DNA from: Oenococcus sp. UCMA 16435 | Lineage (GTDB): Bacteria; Bacillota; Bacilli; Lactobacillales; Lactobacillaceae | Assembly: GCA_004010835.2 (NCBI GenBank) | Contig: CP030868.2 | Location: forward strand, 310,001-374,000 | Length of the DNA: 64,000 nucleotides | Reading direction: 5' to 3' | Part shown: piece after piece, positions 9,275 through 17,988 of the stretch | Numbering within the stretch: the stretch's first letter is position 1 | How the letters are laid out: each line of letters opens with the position of its first letter | Made by a program: the position numbers and the translations under genes | Notes under the pieces: model-generated | The model's database searches: none | What the model was told of the DNA's origin: nothing | What the model saw: the letters and a program-made list of their open reading frames with translations, nothing else

Positions 9275-9733
9275 TTAATGAAGTTCAAATTTGGTACCCT
9301 TTTCGGTAACGCTAGCAAACAAATGTTTAGTATCTTGAGGATCAAAAACACCAAGATCGATCAAAATACACTTTTCTTCTTCTTGAACATTCTCCAACCG
9401 ATCAAAAACCATTTTTTTAATAGCCCGAATCATTGTTGAATGTCTTTTTGTGTGTTCAACAGCTGATGCCAAGGTGAAACCCTCATCTTGGTATTTTTTT
9501 ATCATCTGAACCAAGAAGACAGTGCCATAACTAAACTTCTTTTTCTTTTCAGTTCCACTGCTTTTTAGATACCCCTTTTCCAACCAGTATCGTAATTGCG
9601 TCTGGGAAACTCCCGTGGCATCAGAAAGATCCGATATACCAATCAAAACGTTATCGTCTCGGACCATCGAATGAATAATATGTTGAAAATCAACCAATTC
9701 GTTAAATTTTCGGGATTTTAATTCTTCATCCAT
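9275..9733 (-). CDS. MerR-family transcriptional regulator
   Basis: A 152-residue regulator. The winged helix-turn-helix (about 35-75) reads IGISDLSDATGVSQTQLRYW and then LEKGYLKSS, typical of MerR proteins; the rest is a short helical region that may take part in dimerisation rather than a clear ligand domain. The ATG at 9733 is preferred because AGGTGA sits 8 bases upstream; an in-frame GTG four codons earlier has no ribosome site. It is divergent from the DHA2 exporter gene, so it most likely controls that exporter and itself. Confidence 0.85.
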   Translation of the reverse strand: MDEELKSRKFNELVDFQHIIHSMVRDDNVLIGISDLSDATGVSQTQLRYWLEKGYLKSSGTEKKKKFSYGTVFLVQMIKKYQDEGFTLASAVEHTKRHSTMIRAIKKMVFDRLENVQEEEKCILIDLGVFDPQDTKHLFASVTEKGTKFELH

Positions 9734-9775
9734 TCTCGTTCTCACCTATCGTTTATATGATAGCACGCAATGATT

Positions 9776-9855
9776 GTTACGTTTCCTAGAATTAATATAT
9801 TTTTCGTAACTATGTTATTAAAAAAGTTTACAATGATAAATCAAAGAGTTATATT
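9776..9855 (+). promoter_or_regulatory. Promoter and candidate operator of the DHA2 exporter operon
   Basis: TTTACA (9827-9832), a 17-base spacer and TATATT (9850-9855) form a good sigma-A promoter facing the exporter. Upstream, GTTACG (9776-9781) and CGTAAC (9805-9810) form an inverted repeat in the shared intergenic space, a candidate site for the divergent MerR protein. Confidence 0.6.
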
Positions 9856-9907
9856 GGATAAGTTCGTTTTTTGACGCAAATTTAAATTATTGAAAGAAGG
9901 AAAAAAT

Positions 9908-11398
9908 ATGTCAAAAGCTATCGACAGTAATGGCAAAGAATACAATCGAATAATGCTGATTGCTGTTCTGCTTATTGGTACTTTTTGTACCGTTTTAAAC
10001 CAGACAATTTTGGCGACAGCCTATCCAACTTTAATGAAGGCATTCGACATTTCGACTTCAACCGTTCAATGGTTGACGACCGGATTTTTAATGGTCAACG
10101 GAATTATGATCCCGGTTTCTGCTTGGTTATCGAGTCGCTTTAATTCAAAATGGCTCTATATTACATCAATGGGAGTATTTGAAATTGGAACAATCATGGC
10201 TTGGGCCGCACCGAATTACGGTGTCCTTTTAGCCGGTCGTTTGACTCAGGCACTTGGTGTAGGTGTTGCAATGCCACTTTTGCAAACCATTATGCTATCA
10301 ATATTCCCGGTTAACAAACGTGGTACCGCAATGGGCCTTGCCGGTGTTGTTGTTGGCGTTGCACCCGCAATTGGTCCAACTCTTTCAGGATGGGTAATCG
10401 ATACATGGCAATGGCGTGATTTATTTGGAATGATTATTCCAATCATGGCTGTAGTTCTTGTATTAGCATTGTTCTTTATGAAACCTGTAATTGAAACCGG
10501 AAAACCAAAACTCGATTGGCTCTCATTGGCCTTATCAACGGCCGGCTTCGGTTCTTTACTTTACGGGTTTTCATCTGTTGGAGACGACGGTTGGGGATCT
10601 GCAGTCGTTATGGCTTCTTTGATTGTCGGGACCATTTTAATTGCCTTATTTGTTTGGAGACAATTAAAAATGGAGAAACCATTTTTGCAATTACATGTTT
10701 TTGCTTCCAAAGACTTTACCATTGCAACTATTTTAAGCTCTGTTGTGATGGTTGCAATGGTTGGTGTTGAAATGGTAGTTCCTCTTTACCTACAAATTGT
10801 GCATGGTATGAGTGCCTTTCATTCAGGATTAACCTTACTTCCAGGCGCTCTAATGATGGCTGTTATGAGTCCAATTACCGGTCAGGCTTTTGACCGAATT
10901 GGCGCTAAACGTCTATCAATCGCCGGATTATTCTTATTGACTGCCGGAACATTATCTTTTGTTATGATTACAAAACAGACACCAGTCATATACGTTACTT
11001 TCTTATATGCTGTTCGTTTGTTTGGAATATCAATGGTTATGATGCCGGCAACAACTGCTGGAATGAACGCCTTGCCAACCAATTTAATTTCGCATGGTAC
11101 AGCCGTTAACAATACAGTTCGACAGGTTGCCAGTTCAATCGGAACAGCTATTTTGATTTCCGTTCTATCGAATGTGACCAAAAACCAAATGCCCAGGAAA
11201 GGCCTCTTAACATCCGCTCCCTTGAAATATAAGGTTAAAGCATTCGATGCAACAATATCCGGTTATCATGCAGCATTTTTGATTGCAGTTATCTTTTGTT
11301 TAATCGGCTTTATAATCGCCTTCTTTATGAAAGACAAAAGTAACAACTCTCAGGTTGCCGAAGCTGAAACGGAAAATATTCAAGGAGGTAAAGCATAA
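9908..11398 (+). CDS. DHA2-family MFS multidrug exporter (EmrB/QacA type)
   Basis: A 496-residue, 14-helix proton-coupled exporter. Motifs seen: NQTILATAYPTLMKAFDIST in helix 1, the AGRLTQALGVG loop, and the antiporter motif C region VAPAIGPTLSGWVID in helix 5. The ATG at 9908 follows GAAGG by 7 bases; an upstream in-frame TTG at 9890 would overlap the ribosome site. Its stop overlaps the start of the DUF4811 gene by one base (TAATG), so the two are coupled. The divergent MerR protein is the likely regulator. Its substrates cannot be read from sequence. Confidence 0.92.
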   Translation: MSKAIDSNGKEYNRIMLIAVLLIGTFCTVLNQTILATAYPTLMKAFDISTSTVQWLTTGFLMVNGIMIPVSAWLSSRFNSKWLYITSMGVFEIGTIMAWAAPNYGVLLAGRLTQALGVGVAMPLLQTIMLSIFPVNKRGTAMGLAGVVVGVAPAIGPTLSGWVIDTWQWRDLFGMIIPIMAVVLVLALFFMKPVIETGKPKLDWLSLALSTAGFGSLLYGFSSVGDDGWGSAVVMASLIVGTILIALFVWRQLKMEKPFLQLHVFASKDFTIATILSSVVMVAMVGVEMVVPLYLQIVHGMSAFHSGLTLLPGALMMAVMSPITGQAFDRIGAKRLSIAGLFLLTAGTLSFVMITKQTPVIYVTFLYAVRLFGISMVMMPATTAGMNALPTNLISHGTAVNNTVRQVASSIGTAILISVLSNVTKNQMPRKGLLTSAPLKYKVKAFDATISGYHAAFLIAVIFCLIGFIIAFFMKDKSNNSQVAEAETENIQGGKA

Positions 11399-12126
11399 TG
11401 ATTCTTGCATTATTAGTCATCTCCGCAATCGCCTTCTTTATGAGCTTCATCTATATTGATAACCCAATTTCTCGAACAATTATGACACTTCTTTCCGGAG
11501 CCGTTGTCATTCTTTCTCTGTTTGCAATTGTGGCAAACTATCACGATCATTACGGCTTGCAGAAAGTATCAGTTACAAGCACAAAGAAGATTTATTCAGC
11601 CGATCAAAGTAGTTCAATGCAATTGATTTTATATCAAGCAATTGGAACAAGTGGCAAAGAAAATGTTTATATTTATTCTACAAAGCTCAATCAGAAGACA
11701 CCTCAACATACTCAAGCTGATGAATACACAACAAATAAAGTAAAAAGTATTAATGGCGATACAGCAAAATTAAAGACTACAAAAACCTATTGGGAATATA
11801 AATCCAACACATTCAAATTTTGGTTTGGAATAGCCGGAAATGGACATGAACTGATAAAAAGAGTCAACGACTTTGAACTACCAAAGTCATGGATTCGTTT
11901 ATCAACTGATCAAGCCAAAAAATTGAAAAAGGAATTAGCTAGTTCTCAATTTAAAGCACAAATTAAAAAAGAAGCTACTGCTTACGTGGAAGAAAAAATG
12001 AAGGCGGTAATTGTAAAAGAACCTAGTTTAGCAACTAATAAGGCTGAACAAGCAAAAATGGAAAAGCAATTTGCGGCTCAATTCCAATCCCAAATGATCA
12101 AGAAACTTATTTCAAAATTAAAGTAG
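11398..12126 (+). CDS. DUF4811 membrane protein, partner of the DHA2 exporter
   Basis: A 242-residue protein with two N-terminal membrane helices (about 1-18 and 27-47), an extracytoplasmic beta-rich region and a lysine-rich helical C-terminus (about 175-242). It matches the DUF4811 family, which repeatedly follows DHA2 exporters in lactobacilli, suggesting a role as an accessory or stabilising subunit (inference). A strong CAAGGAGG site is inside the end of the exporter gene, and a terminator follows the stop. Confidence 0.8.
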   Translation: MILALLVISAIAFFMSFIYIDNPISRTIMTLLSGAVVILSLFAIVANYHDHYGLQKVSVTSTKKIYSADQSSSMQLILYQAIGTSGKENVYIYSTKLNQKTPQHTQADEYTTNKVKSINGDTAKLKTTKTYWEYKSNTFKFWFGIAGNGHELIKRVNDFELPKSWIRLSTDQAKKLKKELASSQFKAQIKKEATAYVEEKMKAVIVKEPSLATNKAEQAKMEKQFAAQFQSQMIKKLISKLK

Positions 12127-12132
12127 ACTTTT

Positions 12133-12170
12133 AAACTATTAGATATTATCATCTCTAATAGTTTTTTTAT
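12133..12170 (+). terminator. Terminator of the DHA2/DUF4811 operon
   Basis: 11-bp stem AAACTATTAGA with TCTAATAGTTT (arms 12133-12143 and 12154-12164), followed by a run of T. Confidence 0.85.
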
Positions 12171-12254
12171 ATCCAAAATCATATAATATAAGCTTCTTCT
12201 GGCAATTATTCCGCTTTTTAATTACCATATGTCTTGTTTTATTTGAAAAATTCA

Positions 12255-12288
12255 TAAAAAAAGAACGAAATATTCGAATATCTCATTC
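12255..12288 (-). terminator. Terminator of the FMN reductase gene
   Basis: On the minus strand an imperfect palindrome centred on ATATTCGAATAT (12263-12288; 12 pairs including two G-U) runs into seven T residues (12255-12262). Confidence 0.75.
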
Positions 12289-12298
12289 ATTTAAAAAA

Positions 12299-12856
12299 TT
12301 AATCATCAAAACGATCAATTAAATCGACAAAAGTATTCATGGCAGTTTGCAAAAATTTAATCGTTCCTGGATTTGTTATTTTTAAATTATAATCAAGAAT
12401 ATTTTTAACGTTGCCAATATAAACTTCGGGTTGAGAAACAACAGGCATATCTAAGAATACCAACGATTGACGTAAATGATGGTTGGCACCAAAACCACTG
12501 ATTGCGCCAGTAGAAACACTTAAAATTATTGCCGGTTTTTTCTCCCAAACACTTTTGCCATATGGCCGTGAACCGACATCAATTGCATTTTTTAAAGCTC
12601 CAGGAACTGACCGGTTATACTCCGGGGTCGCAAAAATAACCGCGTTTACTTGACTCATTTGCTGACGAAATTCCTTCCAACTTCTAGGAACACGATTTTC
12701 ATCGTCCAGATCTTGATTATACAAATCAAGATCTCCAATATTAATATCGATTACTTGATATTTGTCAGGCAGCAGTTCGGAAGCTTGTTTAGCAACTGCT
12801 TTTGTATATGAGCCCTTTCTTAAACTACCTACAATCAATCCAACTTTTATCGTCAT
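12299..12856 (-). CDS. NADPH-dependent FMN reductase family protein
   Basis: A 185-residue flavodoxin-fold quinone/FMN reductase. The phosphate loop GSLRKGSYTKA (10-20) and TPEYNRSVPGALKNAID (about 77-93) are the two FMN-binding signatures of the NADPH-dependent FMN reductase family; the SVSTGAISGFGA loop closes the site. AAGGAG lies 6 bases before the ATG. A single-gene unit with its own terminator, likely in redox or quinone defence. Confidence 0.9.
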   Translation of the reverse strand: MTIKVGLIVGSLRKGSYTKAVAKQASELLPDKYQVIDINIGDLDLYNQDLDDENRVPRSWKEFRQQMSQVNAVIFATPEYNRSVPGALKNAIDVGSRPYGKSVWEKKPAIILSVSTGAISGFGANHHLRQSLVFLDMPVVSQPEVYIGNVKNILDYNLKITNPGTIKFLQTAMNTFVDLIDRFDD

Positions 12857-13184
12857 TTAATTCTCCTTACTTTTAATAAGTAAATGATAAAGCATTCTGA
12901 AAACATTGGCAAGCAAATAATTTATTGATTTAAATTTTTTAGTTATTATATTATTTTTTTAAAAAGAATTATCATGGGATATCTTATTTTAAACACGATT
13001 CTCAAAGCAAAAAAGTATTGCTGCATTTTATTATATAAAGCAATAATTTAAATAATGATTTTTATAAATCCTGCTAGAAAAAAATGTCAGACGTTTTTTA
13101 AAAAAATCATAAAAAATTATAATAGAAAAACAATTAAAGCTCGAAATTAACAAAGATGCAACATATAAGACGTATGATTAAAAC
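12857..13184. other. Intergenic region before the RHH gene
   Basis: Very AT-rich. It contains a 7-bp inverted repeat TATTGCT/AGCAATA near 13017-13050. A TATGAT -10 box at 13173-13178 sits exactly six bases before the next ATG. No other gene seen. Confidence 0.5.
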
Positions 13185-13331
13185 ATGAAGCAAGAAACTA
13201 CATTTACCTTAGAGGACAATCTAGTTCAAAAATTGAATACAATTTCAAAAGAGACATCCATTCCAAGATCTGAATTGGTAGAAAAAATGTTGGAAAATTT
13301 GACCAAAGAATATGAAAAAAAGAGCAATTAA
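13185..13331 (+). CDS. Small ribbon-helix-helix DNA-binding protein
   Basis: A 48-residue protein. It begins MKQETTFTLEDNLVQKLNTI, a beta strand followed by helix A, then a turn (KETSIPRSE) and helix B (LVEKMLENLTKEYEKK): the MetJ/Arc ribbon-helix-helix fold used by antitoxins and small repressors. There is no ribosome site, but TATGAT ends exactly six bases before the ATG, so the mRNA is predicted to be leaderless. It converges on a tiny membrane protein gene with 31 bases between the stops. Whether it is an antitoxin, with the neighbour as partner, is unproven. Confidence 0.65.
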   Translation: MKQETTFTLEDNLVQKLNTISKETSIPRSELVEKMLENLTKEYEKKSN

Positions 13332-13362
13332 GCCCTTTTAGATAATTTAAATATCCAATTTA

Positions 13363-13497
13363 TTATTTATATTTGAAACTTTTGAAACATTGCCATAAGA
13401 CAAATAAAAGACAGATTGATAAGAATGCTAAAGCAGCTACTATAGCAACTTTTGTGAACATCAAAAAGAAAAAATATAAAGGTAATGCGATTTCCAT
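13363..13497 (-). CDS. Very small membrane protein, 44 residues
   Basis: Starts MEIALPLYFFFLMFTKVAIV, stays hydrophobic to about residue 36 and ends with a basic tail (FKSFKYK). AGGTGG is placed 7 bases before the ATG at 13497, which supports translation. The layout (one or two membrane helices plus a basic tail) is that of small membrane peptides such as type I toxins or transporter helpers, but no family is recognised. It converges on the RHH gene. Confidence 0.5.
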   Translation of the reverse strand: MEIALPLYFFFLMFTKVAIVAALAFLSICLLFVLWQCFKSFKYK

Positions 13498-13703
13498 TTT
13501 CTGCCACCTTTCGATATCATGTTTCGTTGCATTGATATTATGTTTTAGTAATTAAACCAATATATAAAGTAGTCTAAAAGAAGATTAAATTAGACTAATA
13601 GAAAATCAATAGCTCGTCTTTTTATTCGGTAAACACCTCTCCTTGTAGTAATCTATTCAAATACAGATTAGCAAAGTACAATTAATCTGAAGGAGAATTT
13701 ATA

Positions 13704-13931
13704 ATGTTTGATGTTATAAAAAGTTTATTAAAAGTAAATGATCATGTTGTCATTAACTTTACTAATTCAAGTTCTAGGGAAATAAAGAAAATCGAACGTT
13801 TTCCTGGAAATATGGATATATTGGTTGGAACAGATACAGCGAATTTTTCAGTCTATTTTAGTGCAGATAAAATAGTCACCGTCGTACCTGATGTGCACGC
13901 AACCCATATTGACCCGCTTAATATAGAATGA
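13704..13931 (+). CDS. Small protein of unknown function, 75 residues
   Basis: Not recognised. AAGGAG lies before the ATG at good spacing. The protein looks like a compact beta-rich domain (DHVVINFTN, IKKIERFPGNMDILVGTD, FSVYFSADKIVTVVP) with no membrane segment or cysteine. It is followed at 14100 by another small gene of similar size and orientation, each with its own ribosome site; they may share a transcript. Confidence 0.6.
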   Translation: MFDVIKSLLKVNDHVVINFTNSSSREIKKIERFPGNMDILVGTDTANFSVYFSADKIVTVVPDVHATHIDPLNIE

Positions 13932-14099
13932 GAATTATCATTTTAAGCATCTTTAAAACTTTTAATATTTTTCATAAATTGAACTATCCAATTTATTAAA
14001 TTCAATATATTAACTTTTATTAGGCCAATTTAATCTTCGTTTTACCTAAAAACAATATGATATTTCCATCAGCAATTAACTGATGATAGGAGATAGAAA

Positions 14100-14330
14100 A
14101 TGAAATTAACAAACACAATCAAATTGCTAAATAGGTTTCATAAAGAAAGTAATTCAAAAGTCGATCTATCTAAAAAAGAAATTGTTAATCACCAGTATGT
14201 TAAGAAAATAGAATTATTAATCGAAGTTATCAAAAATAAAATTTATATTGTACCCATCAGTACTTTATATGCTTATGAACCAGCAAGAATAGAAGTTAGA
14301 AATACTAGCAATCACAACAATCGTGGTTAA
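14100..14330 (+). CDS. Small protein of unknown function, 76 residues
   Basis: Not recognised. AGGAGA lies upstream of the ATG. The N-terminus is basic (LLNRFHKESNSKVDLSKKE), followed by a strand-helix-strand pattern (KKIELLIEVIKNKIYIVPIS). The stop codon lies inside the left arm of the long hairpin that ends the transcript. Confidence 0.55.
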   Translation: MKLTNTIKLLNRFHKESNSKVDLSKKEIVNHQYVKKIELLIEVIKNKIYIVPISTLYAYEPARIEVRNTSNHNNRG

Positions 14331-14376
14331 CAGTAATTAAAAACCAGCGGAAAGCTGGTTTTTAATTACTGTTAAC
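14326..14376. terminator. Perfect 23-bp inverted repeat, bidirectional terminator
   Basis: Arms 14326-14348 and 14354-14376 are perfectly complementary with a 5-base loop GGAAA. The stem includes AAAAACCAGC/GCTGGTTTTT, so both strands offer a U-tract. It overlaps the stop codon of the 76-residue gene and lies downstream of the convergent thrE-like gene. Confidence 0.85.
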
Positions 14377-14494
14377 TTCTCTTTAAAGAACAACAAGCAT
14401 TCCTAAGTTACGATCCGCTGTTAAGAAATCATTTTATCATTGATATAGCAGACATGAAATCTAAAATTGTAAAATGATAAAATATTGTTCCTAA

Positions 14495-15877
14495 TCAGTC
14501 GCTATAACGCCATTTTTTGTCCATAAGAAAACGTGCCACAAAAAGACCCATTGGCAGAAACATAATTATAAGAGCAGCCTTTGTCAGCCACAGCATGCCG
14601 GCATTAATTGAATCAAGCCCAATATAATAAACTGCCCGATAGATATACAATCCGGGAACCATGATGACTATGGAAGGAACAGTTAGACTGATACGAGGAT
14701 AACCAGTTTTTCGGTTAATAAAAGAAGCAAGAATGCCAGCCACTAGCGATCCAAAAAAAGCTGCAGCTGCGGCGGGTATATTGGTTAGATCAACCAATTC
14801 CAGCCTTAAAGTATTTGCAACAGCTCCAATACAACCAGATAAAACGGCCATTTTCCAAGGACTATTAAACATCATAGAAAATCCATAGACTCCACAAAAA
14901 CTTGCCGGTATCCTAAGAAGCATTAAAGCCAAAACTCCCAATCCTAATGGTAGAAAATTTCCTGGTTTAAAATTAACCAATAAAGCGACTAACCATCCAA
15001 CTAGAGTCGCGACAATTGTAATCATTAAAGCATAGGATAAACGTTCCAAGCCGGATCGCATGTCTGATTTAGATAAATCGAGCATACTCGTTATAAAAGG
15101 AAAACCCGGAACAACAAAAAGCATTGCCCCAATATAACCAACTTCATGTTGAGGAGCTATTGCAAAAGACAATTCAAGTAATTTAAAAATAAAAAGATAC
15201 GACAAACATGCAACAGCAACACCAGATGCCGTACATACCAATGTAGTTATCTGATGATCGATCATTTTTCTGCGGGTTAAATTACCAAACCCAGCACCAA
15301 TAAAAGAACAAAGCATCTCTATCAAGCCACCACCTAACAAAAATACAAAGGCGCTACATGCTAAAGCAGCCCCAAAAGCAGCTGAAAAAGTCGAATAAAT
15401 AACCGGCTTCTTTTGGACTTCGTCTAATTTATTGTGTATTTGGCGGATAGTCAGTGAAGAACAATCTTTTCCAAAGTCTTTGACGAAACGCTCCATTTTA
15501 TCCAGTTTGTCTGTATTTACACCAGTTTTTGGAAGTGAAAGAACTTGAGTATAACTAAGATTATTGCTAAAACACGTATATTCAATGGAAATCAGGCCAA
15601 TATCTGCAGAACAAGTTATGCCGAGATTCCTGGCAATCGTGTTCATACCTTCTCTGACCCTCCATGCACCGGTTCCACATGAAAGCATTAATATTCCAAC
15701 TCGCCCCACGATTGAAGCTTTTTCTTCAAGGCTCGCTCCTAATGATAAAATGTCCCGTTTTTGAATGAACTTCCCCCAATGTATCGTCATATGGTGATTA
15801 TGTGACTGCTTGACTTTACTTTGCGGATTTATATTTTTTTTGATAATCTCTCCTTTTCGAAATAATAATATTGGCAA
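14495..15877 (-). CDS. Threonine/serine exporter ThrE family protein (fused two-domain form)
   Basis: A membrane protein of up to 460 residues. It has the ThrE N-terminal cytoplasmic domain (about 50-145, EKASIVGRVGILMLSCGTGA and REGMNTIARNLG) and then 10 membrane helices made of the DUF1212-type half (155-280) and the ThrE2/DUF3815 half (290-455). It exports threonine or serine, or related amino acids, in studied relatives. The start is unclear: a strong AAAAGGAG at about 15852-15859 has no ATG, GTG or TTG at proper distance; candidates are the TTG at 15877 and an ATG at 15790. Confidence 0.85.
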   Translation of the reverse strand: MPILLFRKGEIIKKNINPQSKVKQSHNHHMTIHWGKFIQKRDILSLGASLEEKASIVGRVGILMLSCGTGAWRVREGMNTIARNLGITCSADIGLISIEYTCFSNNLSYTQVLSLPKTGVNTDKLDKMERFVKDFGKDCSSLTIRQIHNKLDEVQKKPVIYSTFSAAFGAALACSAFVFLLGGGLIEMLCSFIGAGFGNLTRRKMIDHQITTLVCTASGVAVACLSYLFIFKLLELSFAIAPQHEVGYIGAMLFVVPGFPFITSMLDLSKSDMRSGLERLSYALMITIVATLVGWLVALLVNFKPGNFLPLGLGVLALMLLRIPASFCGVYGFSMMFNSPWKMAVLSGCIGAVANTLRLELVDLTNIPAAAAAFFGSLVAGILASFINRKTGYPRISLTVPSIVIMVPGLYIYRAVYYIGLDSINAGMLWLTKAALIIMFLPMGLFVARFLMDKKWRYSD

Positions 15878-16803
15878 TTAAAATTTGTCCCTTAAATTTT
15901 AAAAAATAGACAAATTACCATACGTTTCCTATTAATTAATTCAATTAAAATTTAAATATGGCCCCTTAGTTATCGTTTAAAATCCCTGCATACCAGCAAA
16001 AATAAATCTTATCCATTAAACTACTTAAACATGTTTATGTTTTCAAAGCCTGCAAACTTTAAAATCCGAGCGTAAAAAACATTTTTTAACCCAAACCAGG
16101 ATTAAATATACTTATTAAAACATTCACTGAATGGAATTTAAGCTACGGCTAGGCATCAACATCTTATCACGAAGGAAATGATAGCTAATATTTTTGATAA
16201 CATAAATGGCTGGTTATTAGAAAATAAATTTAAAACTAAGCAAACATGCTCTAATTTACAAAAAAATAGTCAAGATATCAAGTGGCAATGATTGATTCGA
16301 ATGATAATGCTCCCCTTTAATAAAAAATATTTGTTTTTTTATACAAATTATCGTTAATTACTATATATTAAGGTAACTTAAGCACATAAAAACCACCACT
16401 AAATAAATAGTGGTGGTCATGCAATGTGAATTAGTTACAACTCAAATGTTCAATTTAAAGTTATTTTATGTTTTATGTAGTCGCCTACCGGCTACATAAA
16501 ATAATATATTTCAAAATTATTAAGCGAACATAAAAGAAAAATTAAAGGAAAATAAAAACATAAATTAATATTCTTATTCTTGCGTGTAACTTCGACTTAT
16601 GATTTTATGTTTATTGTACAAAACAAAGGAAACCTGGCCAATCTTGAATAAATTAGTAGCCGTTTTCACAATTACAAGTTCCCAGCTATAGAACGGGAAA
16701 TACTCTAGTTGGGACAAAAAATAATTATTATTTGTTTCCTTTACATAAGATTTATACTTAAAAAAGTTTTTTATTTATTACGTTTGTTATAGAGGAGATA
16801 ATA
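15878..16803. other. Gene-poor region of 0.9 kb
   Basis: No gene with good support. A 37-codon frame at about 16180 (MIANIFDNINGWLLENKF...) has AAGGAA too close to its ATG. The region contains a minus-strand small RNA candidate (16388-16494) and the promoter of the MFS gene. Confidence 0.5.
16388..16494 (-). ncRNA. Candidate small RNA A (about 107 nt)
   Basis: On the minus strand TTCGCT (16523-16528), a 16-base spacer and TATTAT (16501-16506) predict transcription from about 16494. The RNA starts at a hairpin (GTAG...CTAC), has an AT-rich middle containing TAACTAATTCA, and ends in a 10-bp terminator ACCACCACTA/TAGTGGTGGT (16392-16417) followed by T residues. A second locus near 22.1 kb has the same plan and shares the CTAATTCA block and terminator type. 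No peptide is obvious. Confidence 0.55.
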
Positions 16804-17988
16804 TTGGTCAAATATAAGATTCAAACAGTGGTTCTTGTTTTGATTGCTTTCGCATTGGGCTGCAACGAATTCATAATCGTCGGAATTCTAAGTGATATTT
16901 CAAAACAACTTGCCGTGTCAACATCACAGATTGGCTATTTAGTCACATTATTTGCTCTAGTTTACGCAATTAGCACGCCGATTATTACAATTTTTGTCAG
17001 TTCTTTTAATCGTTTTAAAACTTTTATTGCCCTTTTAATTTTTTTCATTATTAGCAATACGTTGAGCGGTTTAGCAAACAGTTACACTTTTTTGGCCTTT
17101 TCACGTATCATTACAGCTTTAGTTGCCGGAGTCATTATTTCCATTGCAATGACTTTTGCCAGCGTTATTGCTGGTCCAGAAAAACGCGGCATGATTATAT
17201 CTTGGATTTTTTCTGGTTTCAGCATTGCCTCCGTCTTTGGTGTTCCAATGGGAACGATGATTAGCAGTATGCTTGGTTGGCGTTTTGCTTTCTATGCAAT
17301 TAGTCTAGTTAGTATCGTTACTCTAATTCCAGCAACTTATCTGCTCCCAAGAAATATAAAAAAAGTAAAAAGTTCATTAAAATTGCAGGTTTCCTTAATT
17401 CGAGATCCCAGGATATATATCAGTATGCTTTTGCCCATGTTTAGTTTGGCAGCTGTATATACGGTTTACACATACATTCAGCCACTTCTATCTATAAACC
17501 TTCATTTCTCGATTGCTGGTATAACTTGGATGCTTTCAGCTTATGGAATTGCAACGATTATCAGTAACCAACTTTCTGGAAAACTGGTTACGCATGGGGG
17601 CCTTAAAAAAATGCCCGTTATTTATCTGATTCAAACTTTTATTCTTTTAGCCCTGTCGATTAGTCTAAAAACACAGTTGGCCGGTGTAATAAATATCATC
17701 TTTATCGGTATAACTATGTATTTAATCAGTTCTCCGGTTCAAATTCATTTTCTAAATATTGCCGAACAGGATTATCCGCAATCAATGGTTTTGGCTTCTT
17801 CATTAAATTCTATTTTTGCCAATTTTGGAATTTCACTCGGTTCAGCCAGTGGTTCGATCATGGCTTTTAAAGTCGGACTGAATAATCTTGGAATGATCGG
17901 AGCTGTTTATGCTGTAATATCAATGCTATTAACGATTCGATTGAATAAAATTGTTGAAAATTATCAAATAAGCAAAACAAAAGAGTGA
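16804..17988 (+). CDS. MFS exporter, DHA1 family
   Basis: A 394-residue, 12-helix major facilitator protein resembling the AraJ/SotB/PbuE sugar, purine or drug efflux group: ALGCNEFIIVGILSDISKQL in helix 1, the FASVIAGPEKRGMIISWIFSG loop and FSGFSIASVFGVPMGTMISS in helix 5 (motif C). A TTG start at 16804 is supported by GAGGAGA 5 bases upstream. It stands alone. The substrate is unknown. Confidence 0.85.
   Translation: MVKYKIQTVVLVLIAFALGCNEFIIVGILSDISKQLAVSTSQIGYLVTLFALVYAISTPIITIFVSSFNRFKTFIALLIFFIISNTLSGLANSYTFLAFSRIITALVAGVIISIAMTFASVIAGPEKRGMIISWIFSGFSIASVFGVPMGTMISSMLGWRFAFYAISLVSIVTLIPATYLLPRNIKKVKSSLKLQVSLIRDPRIYISMLLPMFSLAAVYTVYTYIQPLLSINLHFSIAGITWMLSAYGIATIISNQLSGKLVTHGGLKKMPVIYLIQTFILLALSISLKTQLAGVINIIFIGITMYLISSPVQIHFLNIAEQDYPQSMVLASSLNSIFANFGISLGSASGSIMAFKVGLNNLGMIGAVYAVISMLLTIRLNKIVENYQISKTKE

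Noticed and set aside
13373..13555. Plus-strand open frame of 60 codons
   Set aside because: It has no ribosome site, begins with a TTG and lies opposite the better-supported 44-residue membrane protein gene, which has AGGTGG before its ATG.
16180..16293. 37-codon frame MIANIFDNINGWLLENKFKT... as a possible type I toxin
   Set aside because: The AAGGAA is too close to the ATG and the product is hydrophilic, not a membrane toxin.
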